DNA of 64,000 bases, taken from assembly GCA_021741245.1 (NCBI GenBank), contig JAIOYF010000006.1, forward strand, positions 186,001-250,000, read 5' to 3'. Position numbers and translations under genes: made by a program. The notes under the pieces were generated by a model that ran no database searches, was not told the origin of the DNA, and worked only from the letters and a program-made list of their open reading frames with translations. Position 1 is the first letter of the stretch. Every line of letters begins with the position of its first letter. The DNA comes from Paracoccaceae bacterium. GTDB taxonomy: Bacteria; Pseudomonadota; Alphaproteobacteria; Rhodobacterales; Rhodobacteraceae. Shown one piece after another: positions 55,497 to 63,484 of the stretch.

Positions 55497-56272
55497 TGCG
55501 TGCCTTGTCCCTTGGGGCCCTTGTGATCTTTATTCTGCTGCCGCTGGTGCAGGCGGTGATGCTGAGCTTTACGGCCACGGTCGCAAGTGATGGGGTGGTG
55601 GAGGGGACCATTGGCCTGATGAATTACGCCAAGGTTCTTGCGGCCCCCGAATTGCGCGCGTCGATGGTGAACTCTGCGATTTATGTCATCTTGAACGTCG
55701 GGCTGTGCATCGCCTTGGGCCTGCCCGCGGCCTATGCACTGGCGCGTTACAGTTTCATTGGGGATCGGCATTTCTTGCTGGCGATCCTTGTGTTTCGGCT
55801 GACCCCGCCAGTGGTCCTGTCTCTGCCGATCTTCATTCTGTTTTCCAAGCTGGGGCTGGTGAATTCGCCTGTCGGGATCGCGTTGGTCCATTGCCTGTTC
55901 AACCTGCCCGTTGCGATCTGGATTCTGGAAAGCTTTATCCGGGCCGTTCCTCGGGCATTTGATGAAACGGCGTTCCTTGATGGGCATTCCGGGCCTTCGT
56001 TCTTTTTCCGCCATCTGATCCCGGTGATCGCGCCGGGTATCGGGGTGGCTGCGTTCTTTTGTTTTATCTTTTCATGGGTCGAAGTTGTCTTTGCCCGGAT
56101 CCTGACCGTGACAGCGGGCAAGCCGATCACCATGGCCATCAATGCGATGTTCGGCTTTCAGACCGATATGGGCATGGTCATGGCCATGACATGCCTGTCG
56201 CTTTTGCCGGGGGTGGCGATGATCTGGTTTGTTCGCAACAATATCGCCCGTGGCTTCACCTTGCGCGCCTGA
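55493..56272 (+). CDS. Carbohydrate ABC permease, GlpQ-like (orphan pair, second gene)
   Basis: The 259-residue MalG-type permease has about six spans and an EAA loop AFDETAFLDGHSGPSFFFRHLIP. It overlaps the upstream permease gene by four bases, so the two form a heterodimer candidate. The C-terminus (WFVRNNIARGFTLRA) is intact and matches the usual end of such proteins. The 191 bases after it, up to rsgA, show no ATPase or binding-protein gene and no recognisable remnant. Glycerol or another polyol is a possible substrate by similarity only. Confidence 0.82.
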   Translation: MMRALSLGALVIFILLPLVQAVMLSFTATVASDGVVEGTIGLMNYAKVLAAPELRASMVNSAIYVILNVGLCIALGLPAAYALARYSFIGDRHFLLAILVFRLTPPVVLSLPIFILFSKLGLVNSPVGIALVHCLFNLPVAIWILESFIRAVPRAFDETAFLDGHSGPSFFFRHLIPVIAPGIGVAAFFCFIFSWVEVVFARILTVTAGKPITMAINAMFGFQTDMGMVMAMTCLSLLPGVAMIWFVRNNIARGFTLRA

Positions 56273-56463
56273 GCTTTGATGATCTGCGGCACCGTTTCTG
56301 GTCGCAAAAAGGTCTTGCGGGCAACGCGCCCTTTGGGGGCAAGAGTGGCCTTATGGCACCCAAGCCACAGCATGTGATTGACCACGGTGGTTTTGCATGA
56401 CCAACAAAGATAGAGTTTCGCGAACGGTGCCCTGACTGCACCGCATTTTGAGAGTTTTCGTCA

Positions 56464-57540
56464 ATGACACGGGACTATTCCCAATTCTTGCCGCCCTCCG
56501 TGGCGGGCACGCCCAAGCCACGCCAGCGCACAGAATTGGAGATTCTGGGCTGGCAACCCTTCTTTGCGCAACAGATCAGCGCCGACGATCTAACCCAGAC
56601 CCCGCCCGTGCGGGTCATTGCGGTGCATCGAAGTGGTTTGAACGTGCGGGGCGATGGGATTGAGACGGTCTTGTTGCCAAGGGCGGATGCAACGGCGGGC
56701 GATTGGATTTTGCTCAACGGAGTTCAACCCGCCCTAAGCGTGGTCTTGCAGCGTAAAAGCCTGATCCAGCGTCGCGCGCCGGGCGACGACAGGCGGCAAC
56801 AACTGATTGCCGCGAATGTGGATACCTGTTTCATCGTGACCTCTTGCAACCAAGATTTCAACATTGCCCGTCTGGAACGCTATGTCGCCCTTGCGTTTGA
56901 GGCCGAGGTCACCCCTGTCATCATCTTGACAAAGGCGGATCGCTGCGAAGACCCCGCGCCCTTTGTCGAGGCGGCAAGCACCATCTCGGACAGGGTGGCG
57001 ATTGTGGTTCTCAACGCGCTTAGCGAAGAGCCGAAGGAAAAGCTGCGCCCGTGGTGCAAACCCGGTCAGACTGTCGCCTTCCTTGGGTCTTCGGGGGTTG
57101 GGAAATCAACCTTGGTCAATGCGCTGTTCGGAGATGATGCCGTTGAGACGGCCTCGGTGCGCGAAGATGATGACAAGGGGCGGCACACGACCCGGCATCG
57201 TCAGCTTCACTTTTTGCCAGATGGCTGTGCCGTGATGGACACCCCCGGTATGCGCGAACTTCAACTTGCCGACGCGCAAGAGGGGGTTGAAGAGGTGTTT
57301 TCCGACCTAGCCGCCTTGGCCGAGCACTGTCGTTTCAGAAACTGCAAACACGAGTCAGAGCCGGGCTGTGCCATCCGCGCCGCTTTGCATGAGGATGCAT
57401 TTGATGAGGCGCGTTTGGCGCGCTGGAACAAACTGACGGCAGAGGAGCAATCCAACACCGCCGCAATGGCAAAACGCAAATCCGCCGGAAAGTCGCTGCG
57501 CAAGACCATCAAAGCGATCCAGAAAACAAACAAAAAATAG
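56464..57540 (+). CDS. rsgA: Ribosome small subunit-dependent GTPase RsgA
   Basis: RsgA is a late 30S maturation factor. The 358-residue product has an N-terminal OB fold and a circularly permuted GTPase domain (TKAD G4 first, then GSSGVGKSTLVN G1, and DTPGMREL G3). A C-terminal zinc knuckle (CRFRNCKHESEPGCAIRAA) follows. The order G4-G5-G1-G2-G3 is diagnostic. The last 30 residues are Lys/Arg-rich (KRKSAGKSLRKTIKAIQ). It starts with ATG at 56464 and has no close co-oriented partner. Confidence 0.94.
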   Translation: MTRDYSQFLPPSVAGTPKPRQRTELEILGWQPFFAQQISADDLTQTPPVRVIAVHRSGLNVRGDGIETVLLPRADATAGDWILLNGVQPALSVVLQRKSLIQRRAPGDDRRQQLIAANVDTCFIVTSCNQDFNIARLERYVALAFEAEVTPVIILTKADRCEDPAPFVEAASTISDRVAIVVLNALSEEPKEKLRPWCKPGQTVAFLGSSGVGKSTLVNALFGDDAVETASVREDDDKGRHTTRHRQLHFLPDGCAVMDTPGMRELQLADAQEGVEEVFSDLAALAEHCRFRNCKHESEPGCAIRAALHEDAFDEARLARWNKLTAEEQSNTAAMAKRKSAGKSLRKTIKAIQKTNKK

Positions 57541-57738
57541 GCTGTATGGCCTGTGACGCCACGCCAATCCAAGATTGGTCTTTCCCCCTCAAGCAAGGCT
57601 GACGCTGGCTGAATGCCTCATGCCAGATTGCAGGGTCAGCGGGCAGACGAGGCCCCGGTCGGGGCGACACATTGCTTTCGCTTCTGTTCAGGAAGCTGAA
57701 CCCCGATTTTCATTGTCATCTGCCGAATCGATGTTATT

Positions 57739-57751
57739 TTCCTTACAGGAA
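57739..57751. promoter_or_regulatory. Candidate operator upstream of the XRE-cupin gene
   Basis: TTCCT-TAC-AGGAA is a perfect 5-bp inverted repeat in an AT-rich patch 93 bases before the regulator's ATG, with partial symmetry further out. It is the only notable element in the 304-bp gap 57541-57844. Autoregulation is inferred. Confidence 0.4.
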
Positions 57752-57844
57752 TAAAACAAAGCCGTTCAGGCGATAAATCCTTGGGCATGTTTGCGCGCAG
57801 CACTTGCCCGGATTGCCGGGGATGACATAGGGAAAGGCATCGCC

Positions 57845-58501
57845 ATGACCATCGCAAAAAAGATCGCCCCCATGAAACCCGCACTCAACCAAGACCCCCA
57901 TAAGGTTCGACCAGATGAGCGCGAAAAGGTGCTTGAGGTTGCCATTGGCCGCGAGGTGCGCGCGCATCGGCGCAAAAAGGAAATCACGGTGGCCGATCTG
58001 TCCCAGATCACCGGGCTGTCAATCGGGATGCTGTCAAAGATTGAAAACGGCAATACATCGCCCTCGCTGACCACGCTGCAAACCCTTGCCAATGCGCTGT
58101 CTGTGCCGCTGACCAGCTTTTTCCGTGGTTTTGAAGAACATCGTGAGGCGGTGCACACCAAATCGGGCGAAGGGGTCGAGATGGACCGTGCGGGCACGCG
58201 GGCCAACCATCAGTACAATCTGCTCGGCCATATTGGATCAAACGCATCTGGCGTGATCGTGGAACCCTATCTGATCACACTTACGGTCGAGTCAGATGTG
58301 TTCCCTACGTTCCAACATGCTGGAATTGAGACAATTTACATGTTGGAAGGCGAGGTCGACTATCGCCATGGCGACAACGTCTACCCCCTCAAACCCGGCG
58401 ACACCCTGTTCTTCGACGCCGATGCACCGCATGGGCCTGACAGGTTGGTAAAACTGCCATCGCGCTACCTGTCGATCATCAGCTATCCGCAAGACCACTA
58501 G
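57845..58501 (+). CDS. XRE-family regulator with C-terminal cupin domain
   Basis: The 218-residue product has an XRE helix-turn-helix (about 30-95; VADLSQITGLSIGMLSKIENGNTSPSLTTL in parts). A cupin domain follows (about 140-215) with HAGIETIYMLEGEVDYRHGDNVY, GDTLFFDADAPHGPDRL and a C-terminal YLSIISYPQDH. Such proteins usually sense a small molecule bound in the cupin barrel and control nearby catabolic or transport genes. No obvious target gene is adjacent. The region downstream (58502-58766) has no recognised gene and then an IS element, so a target may have been displaced. GGAAAGG precedes the ATG at 57845. Confidence 0.88.
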   Translation: MTIAKKIAPMKPALNQDPHKVRPDEREKVLEVAIGREVRAHRRKKEITVADLSQITGLSIGMLSKIENGNTSPSLTTLQTLANALSVPLTSFFRGFEEHREAVHTKSGEGVEMDRAGTRANHQYNLLGHIGSNASGVIVEPYLITLTVESDVFPTFQHAGIETIYMLEGEVDYRHGDNVYPLKPGDTLFFDADAPHGPDRLVKLPSRYLSIISYPQDH

Positions 58502-58766
58502 GCCTGTCGCCTACGGGATGTGATGTTCCCTTCCGCGGGCCCGAAAACCAAATAGGCTTCGCCCCGCAAACCGCTGCAAGCTGTGCGTGGACAGTGCGCG
58601 GGCCAGAACAGGGAGAGGAGGCATCGGCCCTCAAGTTCCCAATTCTGCGTGTCGCGCCGATGCACGATACGAGTGGAGCAGGATAACTCTGCTTGACGCT
58701 TTTGCTGCAGAGATGTCTTTTTTGGGGTGATTATTTTGAAGGGTTTTTTGGCGGATCATCGCAGCA

Positions 58767-60041
58767 GGGCTCTATTGCACAAATCCCGTGACGGATTCAT
58801 CTGGTGAATCCAGTGTGTTGGCTGGACTGCATGAGCAGACCCAGACCCACCGCCTACAAGACCCGGAACTGGCCTGACTAAAACGCAGCCCTCAAGCGCC
58901 GCGGTTCGCTGTCGATCTGGTTTGATCCCGCCATGATCTGGGAGGCAGCGCCAACCGGCAAGCGTGGCCGTCAGCCCGACTATAGCGATGCCGCGATCCA
59001 GACCTGTCTGACGATGAAGGTGCTGTTCGGCATGGCGCTGCGCCAGACGACTGGGTTCGTCGAGAGCTTGCTGCGGCTGATCGACCTGAACGGGCGGTGC
59101 CGAACTTCAGCACCCTCGGCCGACGTCAGAAGGGACTGAAGGTCAACATCCCCTGCCGCGTCTCGCAGGGCCCGCTGCACCTCTTGATCGACATCGAGCC
59201 ATGGAGCCGCCACTGGTCCGAGGCCCATGGTGAGGGGGATCAAGATCGAAGGTGAAGGTGAATGGAACGCCCGCAAGCACGGCGGCACGAAACGCCGGGT
59301 CTGGCGCAAGATCAACATCCATTGCCCGGCAGGCGAATGGTACATTCGCTGAGAGGGCGAATTGACGAGAAAACACTGGAGATCCGGGCGGTGAGTTCAC
59401 CACCAGCGATGTGGGCGACGTCGAGCCGGTAAGCGCCACCGGTTCGACGAACCGGCGTGGCATGCTGCCCGAGTTGCTCGATCAGTTCCCGCCTGATCAG
59501 GAGATTGCCAGCGTCACTGCCCCCTCTCACGGTTTGCAAGCAAACCGCTGCCAGGCAACGGACGGCGCCTTCGACACGCGCAATTGCCATGATGCCATCC
59601 ACTGCCTGGCAGTACATGTTTACATGCACGAGAGGGGCTGCCCGCAGTGCCGCTGCCATCGTTCCGCCCCGCAAGAACGCAAAGTCCTGGAAGCCCGACA
59701 CTGCCGGAGCAATCGCACGGAACGAAGGCTCGCGCGTCAAAGCGCTTCGGCCCAACCATCTGGCGACCCCTCTCGGCAGCATCCTTCGGATGCGCCTGCC
59801 GGGCAGTGGATGGAGCGGCTATCACCGCCGGAGCCGTGTCGAAACCAAAATGCATTGCGTAAAACTGCTGGGCCAACGACTGGCCGCGAGGGACTTCGAC
59901 AGTCAGGTCGCAGAGTTCCAGGTCCGTGTCGCCGTCCTGAATGGCTTCACATCGCTCGGCAGACCAGTCACAGAAGCCGTAGGATGAGTCCGTCCGGGGA
60001 AAGGGCAACCTCGGTCATCAGACGATTTGTGCAACATGTGT
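58767..60041 (+). mobile_element. Degraded IS5-family insertion sequence
   Basis: The left end reads CTCTATTGCACAAATC from 58770. The right end has GATTTGTGCAA at 60024-60034, an exact 11-base inverted match to 58775-58785. Between them lies a broken IS5-family transposase. The outermost bases of the two ends no longer match, and no target duplication was identified, so the borders are approximate. The element is about 1.27 kb, a little longer than typical for IS5-group members. Confidence 0.75.
58831..59987 (+). pseudogene. IS5-family (IS427-like) transposase, multiply disrupted
   Basis: Reading from ATG at 58831 (MSRPRPTAYKTRNWPD), codon 17 is TAA where a Tyr is expected, and the frame then stays open through KRGRQPDYSDAAIQTCLTMK. 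After RLIDLN the homologous reading moves to another frame (VPNFSTLGRRQKGLKV, QGPLHLLID). It then moves again (GEGEWNARKHGG). The C-terminal part contains YHRRSRVETKMHCVK, a perfect fit to the Y-(2)-R-(3)-E-(6)-K signature of IS5 transposases, and ends PVTEAVG. At least one nonsense change and several frameshifts make it inactive. Apparent short genes here on either strand are fragments or shadows. Confidence 0.85.
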
Positions 60042-60293
60042 AACCGCCCCATGCGCAAGAGGAATCTTCAGAGCTGATTTTGGCGCGTCATCGGGTGTAG
60101 ACATGTGTCCGGCCTCATCATGCGGCGTCACGCATGCCGCGGGCCCGTATGGTGTTCGAGGGGCGGGCCAGATCAAAGCCGCCTGCTAGCAGGCACTCTG
60201 TTGCACATTGGTTCTCCCGATCCCGTCTCACGGCGATTGCGCCAAACTACTCCACGGCCTCTTCCGCTCCGACGTCTTCACGACCCTGTCCGC

Positions 60294-61321
60294 TTACGCC
60301 GCCATGGCCGGAGCCTTGTAGACGCCACCTCGGACCATCAAAGCCCAGACGATCCGCGATATTTTGTTGACCAGCGCCACCCGCACCAGCATCGGCGGCT
60401 TGCGTGTCAGCATCCCAGCCAGCCAGGTGCCGGGCTTGGCCGCAGCATGGACATGCCGCTTGATGATGACGCTGTTGGCCCCGATGATGAGCAACCGCCT
60501 CAGGGATCGCTCGCCCATCCTTGTCGTGGCCCCGAGCCGCTGCTTTCCCCCGGTCGAATACTGTCGTGACACCAGACCAAGCCAGGTAGCAAAGTCGCGT
60601 GCCTTGCGGAAGGTCTCCGGCGCCGGGGCCAGCACTGCGATGGCCGTGGCGATCAGTGGGCCGATGCCTGGGATAGTCATCAAGCGCCGGGCCACTTCAT
60701 TTTCCTTAGCCCGACGATCGATCTCGGCATCCAGCTTCCCGATCTCCGCCTCCAGATGGGCGAGTGCCGCGATCAGAACCTCCAGCGTGGGAACAAAATC
60801 CGCAGTCAGATCAGTTGCCGGGGCCTCCCCCAGAGCAATCAGCTTTGATGCGTTGCCGCGCCCTGAGGCACGATCTGGCCGAATTCGGCAAGGTGGCCAC
60901 GCAAGGCGTTGATCGCTTGGGTGCGCGGCCAGATCTGCAGTTCCCGAACCCGGAAGACCATCGCAGCGCCCTGGGTCTCTTCGCTCTTTACTGGCACAAA
61001 AGGCATGGTTGGGCGAACTGCCACTTCACAAATAGCCTCGGCATCTGCCGCGTCGTCTTTCTGGCGCTTGACGAAGGGCTTGACGTAAGCAGGTGGGATC
61101 AACCGAGCGTCATGCCCCAATTTGCCGATCTCGCGCCCCCAAAAGTGGGCGCAGCCGCATGCTTCCATAGCAACAACGCAAGGCGGCAGCTGGCTGAAGA
61201 GCTCCAACACCTGCATTCACCTCAGCTTCTTGCGCAACACTGCGCTGCCCGTGCCATCCGCCCCATGGACCTGAAATACATTCTTCGCCAGATCGAGTCC
61301 GACCGTGATAATCTCCGACAT
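60294..61321 (-). pseudogene. IS110-family transposase with early stop and frameshift
   Basis: Read on minus from ATG at 61321, the frame gives MSEIITVGLDLAKNVFQVHG and reaches a TGA at codon 35 (61217-61219). It then continues in the same frame with MQVLELFSQLPP, VVAMEACGCAHFWGREI and KRQKDDAADAEAICE (the DEDD-type acidic residues). Near 60858 a one-base loss moves the homologous reading to RGNASKLIALGEAPATDL. From there it is open to the end: TIPGIGPLIATAIAVLAP, STGGKQRLGATTRMGE, IGANSVI. Total length (1028 bp, about 342 codons) equals a full IS110 transposase. It has two independent lesions. Confidence 0.88.
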
Positions 61322-61419
61322 GACCGCTCCCTTTTGTCGATCCTCGCAGACCCACCTTGGCACACCGTTGTTTTCGGGGGGCGGTCACATCATCAGAGCC
61401 CAACAAACCCCTATCCGAC

Positions 61420-62481
61420 TTAATTTGAGAACAGGTGTGCTTCGCTGGCTTGAAAAGTAAGCTTGATCTCTGCCCCAACAGGGAAAATTGCATCGCGCGT
61501 CAGCGACGCAATAAGCGGCTTTCCATCGGCCAAGGTGATTTCGATAACTGTCTCGGCGCCAAGCCGCTCGGCAAGGGCGACTTTTCCTGCAAGCTGTCCT
61601 GCACCTTCTACGGGGGTCAAATATTGCGGCCTGATCCCCAGGCGCGCGGTGCCACCGACCTGATAGGTGCCGGTTTTGGCCTCGATCTCGACCGGATCAA
61701 GCGAGGCGTTTGAAACCGTGATGCGGTTGCCATTCACCGCCTTTACCTCGACATCCAGAAAATTCATGGAAGGTGAGCCGAGAAAGCCAGCCACAAAGGC
61801 ATTGGCGGGGTGATGATACAGTTCCATCGGCGTGCCGATCTGCTGCACCAAGCCATCCTTCAAGACCACAATTTTGTCGGCCAGCGTCATTGCTTCGACC
61901 TGATCATGAGTGACGTAGATCATCGTTGCACCAAGGGCCTTGTGCAGCTTGCCGATCTCCATCCGCATGTCCATCCGCAGGGCGGCATCAAGGTTTGACA
62001 GGGGTTCGTCAAACAAAAACACCTCGGGCTTGCGCACGATGGCACGGCCGATTGCAACGCGCTGGCGCTGGCCGCCCGAAAGCTGGCTTGGGCGTCGGTC
62101 GAGCAAATGCTCCATCTGAAGGATGCGGGCGGCTTCGGCGACCTTGGCCTTTTTCACCTCTTTGCTGTCCCCCGCGATGGTCAGGCCAAAGGCCACATTC
62201 TCGCGCACCGTCATATGCGGGAAAATCGCGTAGGATTGGAACACCATTGCCACGCCGCGATCTTTCGGTGGCAGATCATTCACCCGCTTGTCCGCAATGG
62301 TCAGATCGCCCGAGGTGATATCCTCGAGCCCTGCAATCATGCGCAACAGCGTCGACTTCCCACAGCCTGAGGGGCCGACAAAGACGACAAATTCACCATC
62401 CTCAATCGTGATATCGACGCCCTTGATCACATGGGCGGCGCCATAGCTTTTCTTCAGACCGGAAAGGGTGATGCTTGCCAT
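61420..62481 (-). CDS. Sugar ABC transporter ATP-binding protein (UgpC/MalK-like)
   Basis: The 353-residue ATPase has Walker A GPSGCGKSTLLRM (about 36-48), Q-loop FQSYAIFPHM, signature LSGGQRQRVAIGRAI, Walker B LFDEPLSNLDAALR and switch VTHDQVEAMTL. The C-terminal regulatory TOBE domain (about 240-350) includes LGIRPQYLTP. It belongs to the carbohydrate-uptake CUT1 group. It is the last gene of a minus-strand operon. Its stop codon lies only about 100 bases from the start of the broken IS110 transposase, yet the C-terminus looks complete. Confidence 0.93.
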   Translation of the reverse strand: MASITLSGLKKSYGAAHVIKGVDITIEDGEFVVFVGPSGCGKSTLLRMIAGLEDITSGDLTIADKRVNDLPPKDRGVAMVFQSYAIFPHMTVRENVAFGLTIAGDSKEVKKAKVAEAARILQMEHLLDRRPSQLSGGQRQRVAIGRAIVRKPEVFLFDEPLSNLDAALRMDMRMEIGKLHKALGATMIYVTHDQVEAMTLADKIVVLKDGLVQQIGTPMELYHHPANAFVAGFLGSPSMNFLDVEVKAVNGNRITVSNASLDPVEIEAKTGTYQVGGTARLGIRPQYLTPVEGAGQLAGKVALAERLGAETVIEITLADGKPLIASLTRDAIFPVGAEIKLTFQASEAHLFSN

Positions 62482-63474
62482 TTATTCTGCCGCCTTTGCC
62501 AAGGGGAGCACCTGCAAAAGGCCGCCCGTCCCCACGACCACAGGCTCGGGGTCCATCACATAGCCACCGAAGGCCTCGCGCCCGCCATCGGCAAAACCAA
62601 GGATCACCATGCCTTCAGGCGTCTGCACAATGCGCGCGGCATAGCGGCGGCAGGGGACGTCTCCATCCAAGAAGGGTCCCTCCGGGATACGCCATGGCCC
62701 GCGTGGGTGATCGGACATCAGGTAATGCGTGCCCGTTACCGGCTTTTGCGGGTTGGTCGCGCGGGTATGGTCGGACCACTGATTTTCGGCAGTGCAAAAC
62801 AGGCAATACCAGATGCCGTCCGCCTCAAAGACCTGTGGCACCTCCAACTGGCCATAGCCGCCCGTAAACACGGGCGGGCGCAGCGTCCAAGTGGTCAGGT
62901 CGGGTGAGGTGGCAAAGCCGATGGCCCCGCCGGCATTCGCCTCTGCGATGCCCGGTGCGCGGGCCGTGAAATACATCAGCCAGCCCGTGCCATGCGGATC
63001 ACGCATCACCCAAGGGTCGCGCATCGCGCGGTCGTGCCAATGACCAACGACATGTTCTGCCTCGTAGCATTCGGCATTGGGGCCGGTCATGTCGAGGCAA
63101 AGCCCATCTCCCACCCGCTGCCAGTTCTGCAGATCGGTTGAGGTTGCATGTCCGATGCGCTGATAGAGCGAGTGGTCGGCCTTGGACGTGCCTGTGTAAA
63201 ACAGATGCCATAATCCATGATCATCACGCACCACGGAACCTGTCCAAGTGGTGCTGTCATCCCATGCGGGCCCCTGTGCAGGCGCAAACATCGTGCCCAG
63301 ATGGGTCCAGTTCACAAGATCGGTCGAAGTGGCATGGCCTTGGGTCACGTTAAAATGCCGCAGGTCCGGATCGATCAGCGATTTGTCCGCTTGCAAGAAA
63401 AACCCGTGATAGGTGTCGCCGTCTTTGGCATACCAGCTGTCCCAGATCCATTTGTCTTTGATTGCGATGACCAT
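62482..63474 (-). CDS. Glycoside hydrolase, GH32/GH43/GH68-like five-bladed propeller
   Basis: The 330-residue protein has no signal peptide, so it is probably cytoplasmic. WIWDSWYAKDGDTYHGFF at the N-terminus carries a candidate nucleophile Asp, MRDPWVMRDPHG matches the RDP motif (about 154), and EVPQVFEADGIWY may provide the catalytic acid. Repeated GHATSTDLVNWTHLG and GFATSPDLTTWTL strands are typical of GH32/43 propellers. Fructan- or sucrose-type hydrolysis is likely but not certain. It lies between an ABC permease and ATPase gene with no gaps, so it presumably cleaves the sugar they import. Confidence 0.82.
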   Translation of the reverse strand: MVIAIKDKWIWDSWYAKDGDTYHGFFLQADKSLIDPDLRHFNVTQGHATSTDLVNWTHLGTMFAPAQGPAWDDSTTWTGSVVRDDHGLWHLFYTGTSKADHSLYQRIGHATSTDLQNWQRVGDGLCLDMTGPNAECYEAEHVVGHWHDRAMRDPWVMRDPHGTGWLMYFTARAPGIAEANAGGAIGFATSPDLTTWTLRPPVFTGGYGQLEVPQVFEADGIWYCLFCTAENQWSDHTRATNPQKPVTGTHYLMSDHPRGPWRIPEGPFLDGDVPCRRYAARIVQTPEGMVILGFADGGREAFGGYVMDPEPVVVGTGGLLQVLPLAKAAE

Positions 63475-63484
63475 GTTCGTCTCC

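Noticed and set aside
59411-60043. Open frames of 156-210 codons around 59.3-60.0 kb
   Set aside because: One frame holds the IS5 C-terminus in pieces; the others are shadows of the same broken transposase.
60105-61423. Plus-strand open frames over the IS110 region
   Set aside because: They are antisense to the IS110 transposase, which has clear family motifs on minus.
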